A stretch of 64,000 bases of DNA from JAAXVQ01 sp964604705. Its GTDB lineage: Bacteria; Oederibacteriota; JAAXVQ01. Of this stretch, positions 24,865-32,499 are shown piece by piece. A program made the translations under genes and the position numbers. How positions within the stretch are numbered: position 1 is the first letter of the stretch; each line of letters opens with the position of its first letter. Location of the stretch: positions 62,001-126,000 of the forward strand of contig CAZSAP010000003.1 in the NCBI GenBank assembly GCA_964604705.1. Direction: 5' to 3'. A model generated the notes under the pieces. The model ran no database searches and was not told the DNA's origin. It saw only the letters and a list, made by a program, of their open reading frames with translations.

Positions 24865-25378
24865 TGTACTTGTCAATTCCGAGCTGTTCCAGTTTGCCGG
24901 CTTTTTTCTCCACACCCTGATGCAGCTCTTCCTTAAATTTGGTCAAAGCCTTGGCAATGTCTGCGTTCTTCAGAGCCAAAATCTGGGCCGCGAAAATACC
25001 GGCGTTGGTGGCTCCGGCCTTGCCTACAGCCATGGTGGCCACGGGAATGCCCGAGGGCATCTGCACAATCGAGAGGAGTGAATCGTTGCCGTTAAAATAC
25101 AGGGTTGGCATGGGAATGCCAATCACCGGCAACGTGGTCTCGGCCGCAATCACGCCCGGCAAGTGAGCTGCCCCACCCGCCCCGGCAATAATGACCTCAA
25201 CCCCTTTCTCACGCAACGAGCGCACCCATTCACGCACCCGTGTGGGCGCACGATGCGCCGAGGCGATGGTCAATTCATAGCCCACGCCCAAGTATTGCAA
25301 AATGTTCACGGTCTCCTGAACCACCGGTAGATCCGAGTCACTGCCGACTACAATCCCCACCAACTTTTGATTCGCCAT
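24851..25378 (-). CDS. purE: N5-carboxyaminoimidazole ribonucleotide mutase
   Basis: 175 residues, ATG 25378 with AGGAGG upstream. Class I PurE motifs: GIVVGSDSDLPVVQETV, TIASAHRAPTRV (catalytic His), IIAGAGGAAHLPGVIA, PVIGIPMP, and SIVQMPSGIPVATMAVG. It rearranges N5-CAIR to CAIR in purine synthesis, normally with PurK, which is not in the window. The C-terminal tail after residue 155 is a little longer than usual and polar. It lies 77 bp downstream of purD, the gap holding a hairpin repeat. Confidence 0.95.
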   Translation of the reverse strand: MANQKLVGIVVGSDSDLPVVQETVNILQYLGVGYELTIASAHRAPTRVREWVRSLREKGVEVIIAGAGGAAHLPGVIAAETTLPVIGIPMPTLYFNGNDSLLSIVQMPSGIPVATMAVGKAGATNAGIFAAQILALKNADIAKALTKFKEELHQGVEKKAGKLEQLGIDKYIETM

Positions 25379-25420
25379 ACGTGCCTCCTAAACAATAATT
25401 AAACCACAACGCCCCCTGGC

Positions 25421-25458
25421 TCCCCCTTTTTGACAAAGAGGGGGACGGGGGGGAGTTA
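25421..25458. repeat. REP/MITE-like palindromic repeat, copy 2
   Basis: CCCCCTTTTT (25422-25431), loop GAC, CAAAGAGGGGG side ending at 25444, followed by GGGGGGAGTTA. Same architecture and same right edge as the copy at 8145-8212. The last TTA of the edge is the complement of the purD TAA stop. One G-T wobble interrupts the stem. Confidence 0.75.
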
Positions 25459-26730
25459 GATTCTGCTCAACGCCCGCGCCGCAATGTCTTTCCGGTAATG
25501 CACGCCGGCAAAGTGGATCTTCGCCGCAGCCGCATAAACGCGCTCCACGGCCTGGGCAATGGTATCGCCCTCGGCAATCACACTCAACACACGTCCCCCG
25601 GCGGTTACGAACACGTCGTCTTTCACGGCCGTGGCCGCATGCCAGACCATCACGCCGGGCATGGCCGCGGCCATTTCCAATCCCGTGATGGCATCGCCCT
25701 TGGCAAAGGTTCCGGGATACCCCCCGGCGGCCATGACCACACACACCGCGGCCTGCGTCTTCCACCAGATCGAGTCTTCATCCAAACGTCCGTGAATGCA
25801 ATCCAGCGCAATCTCAATCAAGTCACCTTCCAAGAGCGGCAAGATAACTTGCGTTTCCGGATCTCCGAAACGACAATTGTACTCAATCACCTTCGGACCT
25901 TGTGCGGTCATCATCAGCCCGGCGTAGAGCACGCCCTTGTACGGATGCCCTTCCGCGGCCATGCCCTTGATCGTGGGCTCCAAAACCTCACGCTGGATCT
26001 GCTCCATGAGCACTTCGTCCACCACCGGTGCCGGCGCGTATGCGCCCATGCCGCCGGTGTTGGGCCCACGGTCGTCATCAAACACACGCTTGTGGTCTTG
26101 CGCCGCCACCATGGAGACCACCGTCTCGCCGTCGGAGAACGCCAGGACACTGGCTTCTTCGCCTACCAAGCACTCTTCAATCACCAGCTGACTTCCGGCC
26201 GCACCAAAAATACGCTCGACCAGAATCTGGCGGATGGCCTCGTCGGCCTGCGCGCGTTCGGTGGCGACGGTCACACCTTTGCCGGCCGCCAGCCCATCGG
26301 CCTTAATCACCACCGGAATGCCGAACTCTTGAATCGCGCCCTCGGCCTCGGCCTGCGTACGGCACACACGATACCGTGCCGTGGGAATATTCTGCCGCTG
26401 CATAAAATCTTTCGCAAACGTCTTGCTGCCTTCCAACTGGGCGGCCGCCTGCGAAGGACCAAACGCCGCGATCCCCACTGCGGTGAGGCGATCCACCAAC
26501 CCCAGCGTCAAAGGCAGCTCGGGCCCGACCAGGACCAAGTCCACATGCTCGGCTTGCGCCAAGCGTACCAAGCCCTCGATGTCGTCCACGTTTACGGCTA
26601 AACACCGGGCCATGGTACCGATCCCAGGATTTCCCGGCGCGGCCAATACCTCAGTCACTTTGGGCGAACGTTTGGCTGCCCAAACCAGGCCGTATTCCCG
26701 GCCCCCGCTTCCCACCACCAATACTTTCAT
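25456..26730 (-). CDS. purD: Phosphoribosylamine-glycine ligase
   Basis: About 424 residues from ATG 26730 (MKVLVVGSGGREYG), placed by a GGAG site and by the ATGA overlap with the PilZ gene. ATP-grasp ligase: HVDLVLVGPELPLTLGLVD, GPSQAAAQLEGSKTFAKDFM, VIKADGLAAGKGVTVA, RGPNTGGMGAYAPAPVV and EYNCRFGDPETQVILPLL. It makes GAR from phosphoribosylamine, glycine and ATP. The family's GREHAL near the N-terminus reads GREYGL here. Its TAA stop lies in the edge of a hairpin repeat. Confidence 0.95.
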   Translation of the reverse strand: MKVLVVGSGGREYGLVWAAKRSPKVTEVLAAPGNPGIGTMARCLAVNVDDIEGLVRLAQAEHVDLVLVGPELPLTLGLVDRLTAVGIAAFGPSQAAAQLEGSKTFAKDFMQRQNIPTARYRVCRTQAEAEGAIQEFGIPVVIKADGLAAGKGVTVATERAQADEAIRQILVERIFGAAGSQLVIEECLVGEEASVLAFSDGETVVSMVAAQDHKRVFDDDRGPNTGGMGAYAPAPVVDEVLMEQIQREVLEPTIKGMAAEGHPYKGVLYAGLMMTAQGPKVIEYNCRFGDPETQVILPLLEGDLIEIALDCIHGRLDEDSIWWKTQAAVCVVMAAGGYPGTFAKGDAITGLEMAAAMPGVMVWHAATAVKDDVFVTAGGRVLSVIAEGDTIAQAVERVYAAAAKIHFAGVHYRKDIAARALSRI

Positions 26731-27083
26731 GCCTTCATCTCCTGTTGCGCTTCTTTCCAAACCACAAATTCCCGGATCTTATTTTGATCGTTTTCCGAGA
26801 GATTTAGAAATTGTCCGGCCGCAATAAAATATTTCTTATCCTTGCCCAGGGTACGAACCACGTGTATCTTGGCATTGACAATCGAATGCCCCTGAGCCAG
26901 CACAAAACTGGCGGTGATCACCTGCCCGGCCTTCAACTCCGTCTCCGACTCGAGTTTGCACCCCGAGGCCGAGATCTCCAAAATATAGCCTCGACAATTC
27001 ATCCCCTCGGATTCCGTGGAACACTGCATGTGGTCCACGATGATCTGGAGTTCTGTCCGGTAATCGAACCGCTTGTTTTCCAT
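26727..27083 (-). CDS. PilZ-domain protein (predicted cyclic-di-GMP receptor) within the purine operon
   Basis: About 118 residues from ATG 27083 (MENKRFDYRTEL), with GAGGG upstream. PilZ motifs: an N-terminal RFDYR (RxxxR) and EISASGCKLESE (variant of D/N-x-S-x-x-G with Glu first). These contact c-di-GMP. A single domain with no partner domain. It lies between purH (47 bp away) and purD (ATGA overlap), so it is made with purine enzymes. c-di-GMP comes from GTP, so a sensory link is tempting, but nothing in the sequence proves it. Confidence 0.8.
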   Translation of the reverse strand: MENKRFDYRTELQIIVDHMQCSTESEGMNCRGYILEISASGCKLESETELKAGQVITASFVLAQGHSIVNAKIHVVRTLGKDKKYFIAAGQFLNLSENDQNKIREFVVWKEAQQEMKA

Positions 27084-27130
27084 GCCACCCTCCCCGAGGT
27101 AAGGCAATCGTGTGCGAATGTTAAATCGGT

Positions 27131-28711
27131 CTAGTGCTTGAAGTGCCGCATGCCCGTAAAGACCATGGCGATCCCGTGCTCGTTCGCGGCATCGATGACT
27201 TCCTGGTCCCGGATTGATCCTCCCGGCTGGATCACGGCCTTGATACCGGCCCGCGCCGCCGTGTCGACATTGTCGCGGAAAGGAAAGTAGGCGTCAGATG
27301 CCAGTACCGCGCCTTTGGCCGAATCCCCAGCGCCGATGAGGGCAATCTCCACGGCTCCCACACGGTTGGTTTGTCCCGGGCCGACGCCCAAGGTCACACC
27401 GTCTTTGGCCAAAAGAATGGCGTTGGACTTCACATGCTTGCAGACACGCCAGGCGAAGAGCAAATCTCGGATCTCATCCGCGTTCGGGGCGCGCTTGGTC
27501 ACGACTTTCAATTCCTCGGCCGTCACCTTGCCCAAGTCGCGCTCCTGAATCAACAGGCCGTCCACCACGCGCTTGTAATCCATGGCTGCCAACGTCTGCT
27601 GATCCATGGCCAGACGCTTGAACGCCCCGGTCTCCATCAAGCGAATGTTCTTCTTCGCTTGCAAGAGCGCCAAGGCCTCGGGTTCAAACGACGGGGCGAT
27701 GAGGCATTCCAAGAACAAATCTTTCATCTGCTCGGCCACGGCCTTGGTGCAGGGACGGTTCAAACCCACGATCCCGCCGTAGGCCGAGAGCGGATCGGCA
27801 TTGTACGCTTTGGCATACGCCTCGGCAATGTCGCTCCCAATGGCCGTGCCACAGGGGTTGGTGTGCTTGATAACCGTTGCGGCCGGTTCTTCAAAATCCT
27901 TAACGATCTCCAAAGCCGCGTTGATGTCCACGATGTTGTTAAACGAAAGTTCCTTGCCATGCAGCTGCTTGGCCGAGGTCACCGAGGTTTCCGCATCCTT
28001 GATTCCCGCCTGGCGGTAAAACGCCGCCAACTGGTGCGGGTTCTCGCCGTAACGGAGATCCTGCTGTTTGATGTAGGTCATGCGCACCACTTCGGGAAAA
28101 CGCGTCGCCGCGGTCTCACGCAATTTCTCCTGCAAGAAGCGGTGAATGCCCGCATCGTACTCGGCCGTATGGTCAAACGCCTCAACCGCCAATAGGCGCA
28201 AGGTCTCGGGCTTAACTTGCCCGCCGTTGGCATCCATGTCCCCCATCACCTGGGTGTAGCGCGCCGGGTTGACCACCACGGCCACGCTGTGAAAGTTCTT
28301 CGAGCCTGAACGAATCATGGACGGCCCGCCGATATCAATATTCTCGATGGCCTCTTCCAACGTCACCCCGGGCTTGGAGACGGTTTGCGCAAAGGGGTAC
28401 AGGTTCACCACCACCATGTCAATGGGGGTGATGTTCTGTTCACCGAGCTGTTTCATGTGATCGGGATTTTCACGCAGCGCCAGCAACCCGCCGTGAATCT
28501 TCGGATGCAAGGTTTTCACCCGGCCATCCATCATCTCGGGAAAACCCGTGATCTCGGAAACATCCTTGACCGGAATCCCGGCGGCTTTAAGTGCTTTGGA
28601 CGTCCCGCCGGTGGACAAAATCTCCACCCCGTGTCGGATCAACCCTTGGGCAAAGGCCTCGATCCCGGTTTTATCCGAAACACTGATTAGGGCACGCTTG
28701 ATTTTGACCAT
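27131..28711 (-). CDS. purH: Bifunctional AICAR formyltransferase/IMP cyclohydrolase
   Basis: About 526 residues from ATG 28711 (MVKIKRALISVSDKTG) with GGAGGAG upstream. N-terminal MGS-like IMP cyclohydrolase domain: RALISVSDKTGIEAFAQGL, STGGTSKAL, DGRVKTLHPKIHGGLLA, MVVVNLYPF, IDIGGPSMIR. C-terminal formyltransferase: QDLRYGENPHQLAAFYR, ATVIKHTNPCG (catalytic Lys-His), SDAYFPFRDNVDTAA, IQPGGSIRDQEVI. It does the last two steps to IMP. Full-length with both domains complete. Confidence 0.97.
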   Translation of the reverse strand: MVKIKRALISVSDKTGIEAFAQGLIRHGVEILSTGGTSKALKAAGIPVKDVSEITGFPEMMDGRVKTLHPKIHGGLLALRENPDHMKQLGEQNITPIDMVVVNLYPFAQTVSKPGVTLEEAIENIDIGGPSMIRSGSKNFHSVAVVVNPARYTQVMGDMDANGGQVKPETLRLLAVEAFDHTAEYDAGIHRFLQEKLRETAATRFPEVVRMTYIKQQDLRYGENPHQLAAFYRQAGIKDAETSVTSAKQLHGKELSFNNIVDINAALEIVKDFEEPAATVIKHTNPCGTAIGSDIAEAYAKAYNADPLSAYGGIVGLNRPCTKAVAEQMKDLFLECLIAPSFEPEALALLQAKKNIRLMETGAFKRLAMDQQTLAAMDYKRVVDGLLIQERDLGKVTAEELKVVTKRAPNADEIRDLLFAWRVCKHVKSNAILLAKDGVTLGVGPGQTNRVGAVEIALIGAGDSAKGAVLASDAYFPFRDNVDTAARAGIKAVIQPGGSIRDQEVIDAANEHGIAMVFTGMRHFKH

Positions 28712-28757
28712 CGTTCTCCTCCGAAATTCTTGGTAACGGTTGGGGACAACCGTGGAT

Positions 28758-29384
28758 TTATGCTTTTTCGATACTGAGCACGCGCTTGCCGACAACGGTC
28801 AAGCGCTCTTCGCAATACAAGGCTACGGCCCGCGGGTAGAGCCGATGCTCCTCGATCAATACCCGTTCGGCCAAAGATGCCGGTGTGTCCTGATCCAAGA
28901 CCGGAACCACGGCCTGAAGGATGATCGGCCCCGTGTCTGTGCCCTCGTCCACGTAGTGCACGGTGCATCCGGAAAAGCGCGCACCCGAAGCCAAGACCGC
29001 CTCGTGCACATGATGCCCGTACATGCCTTTGCCCCCGAACGCCGGAAGCAAAGACGGGTGGATGTTCAAAATGCGTTTGGCGTACGCTTGCACAAAGGCA
29101 GGCGTTAGAATGCGCATGTACCCGGCCAAGCAGATCAAATCGATCTTGTACTCGGCCAGGCGGGCCATGAGCGCCTGATCAAACGCCACTGCATTGGGAA
29201 ACTCGCGTCCATCTAAAGATAATGTGGGAATATTCAAGGCTGCCGCGCGTTTGAGTGCACCGGCTCCGGGTTTGTCACTGCCGACAAGTACGATTTGGGC
29301 TTGGCGAAAATGTCCGGCACGCCAGGCATCCAACAAGGCCTGCAAATTGCTGCCCCCCCCTGATGCCAAGACCGCAATGTTCAT
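28758..29384 (-). CDS. purN: Phosphoribosylglycinamide formyltransferase
   Basis: About 208 residues from ATG 29384 (MNIAVLASGGGSNL), after a GGGGGG-type site. The phosphate-binding loop is SGGGSNLQALLDAW. Catalytic residues Asn, His and Asp lie in ILNIHPSLLPAF, GMYGHHVHEAVL and VDEGTDTGPIILQ. It formylates GAR using 10-formyl-tetrahydrofolate. It is the first gene of the purine operon, 34 bp behind a good promoter, and 46 bp before purH. Confidence 0.95.
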   Translation of the reverse strand: MNIAVLASGGGSNLQALLDAWRAGHFRQAQIVLVGSDKPGAGALKRAAALNIPTLSLDGREFPNAVAFDQALMARLAEYKIDLICLAGYMRILTPAFVQAYAKRILNIHPSLLPAFGGKGMYGHHVHEAVLASGARFSGCTVHYVDEGTDTGPIILQAVVPVLDQDTPASLAERVLIEEHRLYPRAVALYCEERLTVVGKRVLSIEKA

Positions 29385-29424
29385 GTCCGCCCCCCTAATC
29401 CCCGAAAACCAAAATGAATATGGA

Positions 29425-29453
29425 ATCATCCCTAGAAAGTGTGTGCTTGTCAA
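29425..29453 (-). promoter_or_regulatory. Sigma-70-type promoter of the purine operon
   Basis: Minus strand TTGACA (29453-29448), 17-base spacer, GATGAT (29430-29425). Transcription would start about 34 bp before the purN ATG. I see no purine riboswitch or clear PurR palindrome in this short leader. Confidence 0.7.
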
Positions 29454-29900
29454 GCCTAAAAAAACCAAGCGACAAGCCCCATGAAAACTTCTTTGACAAC
29501 CTAACTCGGCATGGTTTTCCCTATTACGGGGCTCCCAATTTATCCAGGCTGCGAATCATTTTATGGAACGCTTTTCCCAGGCGTATTTAGGGTCCAACTT
29601 ACCCACTCTTGCAAAATGCAGCTTTTTTGTACTGTTTCGAGAGTTCCTCCCCGTAATTCCAAGTTGGTACGGTTCCTGCTTTTTATAGGGGCGTAGTCAA
29701 ATTTCGAGGCTCGAGAGCGCGAGCCAGCGAGTGCCGATTCTCCCCCCGGTTAACGGCGGCTCAATCCGGTTTATCCGGATCCGGCTCGCGCTCTCGTTCG
29801 ATTCCCTGCGGAACCACGGATGGGTCTTTACGGAAATCGCAACATCTTATGTATCCCTGATGAGTCTCGGACCAAAATGGGGGCGTAGGAGGCGATTCCA
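29454..29900. other. Gene-free gap with several inverted repeats
   Basis: No believable coding frame. A 14-bp perfect inverted repeat joins CGAGAGCGCGAGCC (29712-29725) and GGCTCGCGCTCTCG (29783-29796); within its loop ATCCGG-TTTAT-CCGGAT forms a smaller hairpin. Further upstream ATTACGGGG (29523-29531) faces CCCCGTAAT (29649-29657). The region leads into the small lipoprotein gene and may hold its leader RNA or a decayed element. Confidence 0.5.
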
Positions 29901-30089
29901 ATGAAATTGATCGTCATGTGGGTTTCAGGTATCGGCGTTATCTTGGGCATTATTTACCTTACCGGCTGCAGCCAGAGTAGGTGGTATCCAACAGACCCGC
30001 GGGTGGAGACGCCTGCGGAAAACTCAATCGTGGTGGACGAAACCTGGCGGGTGGATGTGGGGACAACCCTCACAGCCTCAACGCCTTAA
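29901..30089 (+). CDS. Small predicted lipoprotein
   Basis: 62 residues, ATG 29901 with GGAGG eight bases upstream. The N-terminus MKLIVMWVSGIGVILGIIYL is a signal sequence followed by the lipobox LTGC, with Cys about residue 23 as the lipidated residue. The mature part of about 40 residues is polar and resembles no family I know. It precedes the receiver-domain gene by about 100 bp on the same strand. Entericidin-like or secretion-associated small lipoproteins are possible comparisons only in size. Confidence 0.6.
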   Translation: MKLIVMWVSGIGVILGIIYLTGCSQSRWYPTDPRVETPAENSIVVDETWRVDVGTTLTASTP

Positions 30090-30190
30090 GCTTTGCAAAA
30101 TGGCGTTTAAGTTTTACGGTTTTTGATACGATGCTTACAGTATGACCAACCCTATGCCTGGGCTGATTACGCACAACAAGGATGTTCATC

Positions 30191-30640
30191 ATGGCCGAAA
30201 CCGGGGCAGGCGCTTTCTCAGACGCAAGTTTGGAAGCCCTCAAAGGACAAAAAAAAATATTGGTTGTGGACGATGACCCGGACATTGTGATTCTGATCAA
30301 ATACCACTTGGAAGCCGAAGGGTATCAAGTCGTTGCCGCGTACAACGGCATGGAAGCCTTTGAACAAATCCCAAAATACAAACCCGATCTGATTGTGCTC
30401 GACATCATGATGCCCAAAGTGGACGGCTGGGTGGTCTGTCACAGTGTTAAAAGCACACCCAACACGCAGGACATCAAGGTCATTATCCTGACGGCCAAGA
30501 CCCAAATCCGCTCTAAAATAAAAGGGCTGTACATCATGCAAGCCGACCTCTACATGACCAAACCTTTTGATCTTGAAGATCTCTCGGAAAACATATTCAA
30601 ACTGCTCCACCTCAACAACGTTGTCCCCATGAGCGCCTAA
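30191..30640 (+). CDS. Single-domain response regulator (CheY-like receiver)
   Basis: About 149 residues from ATG 30191, with AAGGA eight bases upstream; an ATG at 30182 is an alternative. Receiver fold: ILVVDDDPDIVILIKYHLE (acidic pocket), DLIVLDIMMPKVDGW with the phosphoacceptor Asp, ILTAKTQ (Thr switch), and DLYMTKPFDLEDL (conserved Lys-Pro). No DNA-binding or enzyme domain follows. A leader of about 20 residues precedes the domain. No histidine kinase is adjacent, so its signalling partner is elsewhere. Confidence 0.92.
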   Translation: MAETGAGAFSDASLEALKGQKKILVVDDDPDIVILIKYHLEAEGYQVVAAYNGMEAFEQIPKYKPDLIVLDIMMPKVDGWVVCHSVKSTPNTQDIKVIILTAKTQIRSKIKGLYIMQADLYMTKPFDLEDLSENIFKLLHLNNVVPMSA

Positions 30641-30737
30641 GCATACTACCGTCCCTTTGCCTTTTAGCTTGCCAGATCCCGTAAAATATGACATGAATAT
30701 TCCCGGTGTCGTTACTTAGCTTGAGCAAGGATGGCGT

Positions 30738-31556
30738 ATGCGTTCTCAACTGACGGATCAAGAACTGTTTGGCGATCGCATTGAGCTGATCGGCTACGCC
30801 ACGCTGGCGGTCTCGGCCGCACTCGTGATTGTGTACTTTGCCATGATGTTTTTCCATCCCTCGGTGCGGTACGACTCCCTGGCCAGTAAATTCGGAACCC
30901 TCGTGCTGTTGCTTAGTATTGCCGCGCTCGCGTGGTGGATTCCCCGTTATAAAAACTGGGCTCGGCTACCGCTGGTCACAATCTTCCTCGGCGCCGGTTT
31001 GTTCTCCCTGCACATGGTGCTGGACCGTGGTCGCTGGGCCTATGCCTGGGTCACCGGGTACACATACTTCGGCTATTGGATTCTCTCGCATCCGGCCGCC
31101 ATCGCTTTTTTCCGACCCTTAAGCCCTCGCGAACAACGTCTCCAGGAAAACACTCAAACCCTCTTTCTCATCGCGGCGTATTATATGTTTCAAGCCTGGT
31201 ATGCGTTCTACACCGGCGCGGTCACGCTCATGCTCACGCCGGACGACATGCTGTACAACCCGGCCTTGGGCGCCGGCTGGCTCCTCTGGGGCGCTTGGCT
31301 CTGGACTCTCTTGACCCTGTTGCGCCGTGGCTTTGCCTGGTCGCGTTGGCTGATGGTTGCAACCTTAAGTGTCGCGGCCTTGATTCTCCTGCCCGGAACT
31401 TTTTCGACGCACAGTTATTGGGCGTATTGGAAAGCGTTGAGTGCTTTTTTCATACCCCTGGTGTTTGCCTTGCTGCTGGTGTTTTCACCTTCTGCGAAAA
31501 AAGCGTTTTCGCACACTGAGGCGTCCCCCCAGAAACCCAAACCCGCTTCCCGATGA
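30738..31556 (+). CDS. Polytopic membrane protein of unknown function
   Basis: 272 residues, about seven to eight membrane helices: IELIGYATLAVSAALVIVYF (about 15-34), a helix after SKFGTLVLLLSIAAL, FGYWILSHPAAIAFF, LGAGWLLWGAWLWTLLTLL, and a last one ending FALLLVFSP. Rich in Trp and Tyr in the middle loops. The C-terminus (PSAKKAFSHTEASPQKPK) is a cytoplasmic basic tail. No family recognised. It overlaps the following AEC transporter gene by ATGA, so the two are coupled. Confidence 0.6.
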   Translation: MRSQLTDQELFGDRIELIGYATLAVSAALVIVYFAMMFFHPSVRYDSLASKFGTLVLLLSIAALAWWIPRYKNWARLPLVTIFLGAGLFSLHMVLDRGRWAYAWVTGYTYFGYWILSHPAAIAFFRPLSPREQRLQENTQTLFLIAAYYMFQAWYAFYTGAVTLMLTPDDMLYNPALGAGWLLWGAWLWTLLTLLRRGFAWSRWLMVATLSVAALILLPGTFSTHSYWAYWKALSAFFIPLVFALLLVFSPSAKKAFSHTEASPQKPKPASR

Positions 31557-32485
31557 CCCCACTGCTCCTTTTTTATCTCATTTTTTATGGTGGCTTGGCT
31601 TTAGGTATGCCTTTGCGGCGCTGGCAAGCCTGGTCCCCGCGCCTGATGCGCCTGGCCATCTTGTTTTTGGAAGTACCCATCTTTTTTTATAGTTTTTGGA
31701 TCCTGGATCTGCCCAAGATCGGCCACTATGCCCCGATCCCGATCATCTCCACATTATTGATGTTAAGCTTGATTGGCGTCAGTCGGGCCTGGAGTAAAAA
31801 ATTACTCCCCAATCAACCGCGCGCCCAAGGCAGCTTTATCCTGGCCTCTGCGTTTTCCAACATTGGCACCACCGGCGGGGCGTTCATTTGCTATCTGCTC
31901 TTTGGTGCGCAAGGGCTGAGCCTGAGCTACCTTTTCTTGCTGCCTTATCCTTTGGTGATTTTCACCCTGGGGTTCTCTTTGGCCAAGCACTACGCCAGTC
32001 CGGTGCGACTGACCTGGACCGATTACGTGCACAACATCGTGTCCAACCTGACCTCGCTGATTCCTTTGCTCGCCATGACCCTCGGGCTGATCCTCAATGT
32101 CCTGCATGTCCCGCAATGGACGCATGCGCCCTGGGTCGCCGATGTGCTGATTAAAACCGATTTGATCATCATGTTTGTGGCCATTGGAATGACCTTGGAT
32201 ATCCATTCCTTGTTCAAGCCCTGGGCCGCGCTTGCGGCCATTCAAGTCCTAAAGTACCTCTTCTCACCGGTGCTGGCACTCGGACTGGTGCTTTTGGCAT
32301 ACGGAAATGTGCATGGGCTTCCTGCCAAAATCATTCTTATCGAAGCGGCCATGCCGGCCGCCATCTATGCCGTGATCACCGCCAACTTGTTTGAACTGGA
32401 CCAACGCCTGGCCAACGCGCTCTGGGTCACAACCACACTCGTACTCATCCCGCTGGCCGCGGTTTTATTTATCTTATTCAAATAA
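31553..32485 (+). CDS. AEC (auxin efflux carrier/MleP-like) family transporter
   Basis: 310 residues with about ten membrane helices. The two inverted halves are visible: SFILASAFSNIGTTGGAFIC (about 91-110) matches the conserved N-terminal half motif with its Asn and Gly, and IEAAMPAAIYAVITANLFEL (about 262-281) matches the C-terminal half, where family members read AxPxAxxxxxLA. Substrates in this family are small organic acids or amino acids; none can be chosen here. Coupled to the upstream membrane protein gene. Confidence 0.8.
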   Translation: MTPLLLFYLIFYGGLALGMPLRRWQAWSPRLMRLAILFLEVPIFFYSFWILDLPKIGHYAPIPIISTLLMLSLIGVSRAWSKKLLPNQPRAQGSFILASAFSNIGTTGGAFICYLLFGAQGLSLSYLFLLPYPLVIFTLGFSLAKHYASPVRLTWTDYVHNIVSNLTSLIPLLAMTLGLILNVLHVPQWTHAPWVADVLIKTDLIIMFVAIGMTLDIHSLFKPWAALAAIQVLKYLFSPVLALGLVLLAYGNVHGLPAKIILIEAAMPAAIYAVITANLFELDQRLANALWVTTTLVLIPLAAVLFILFK

Positions 32486-32499
32486 AATCCGTCCGCGAA

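Noticed and set aside
24865..24915. GTG start at 24915 for the HAD-YrdC protein
   Set aside because: It would run through the last 60 bases of purE and add residues without family similarity; kept only as the upper limit of the frame.
29511..29696. 61-codon plus-strand frame
   Set aside because: No ribosome site, composition not coding-like, lies in the hairpin-rich gap.
29796..29805. GTTCGATTCC, like a tRNA T-loop
   Set aside because: The flanking bases do not form a five-base T stem, no acceptor, D or anticodon arm fits around it.
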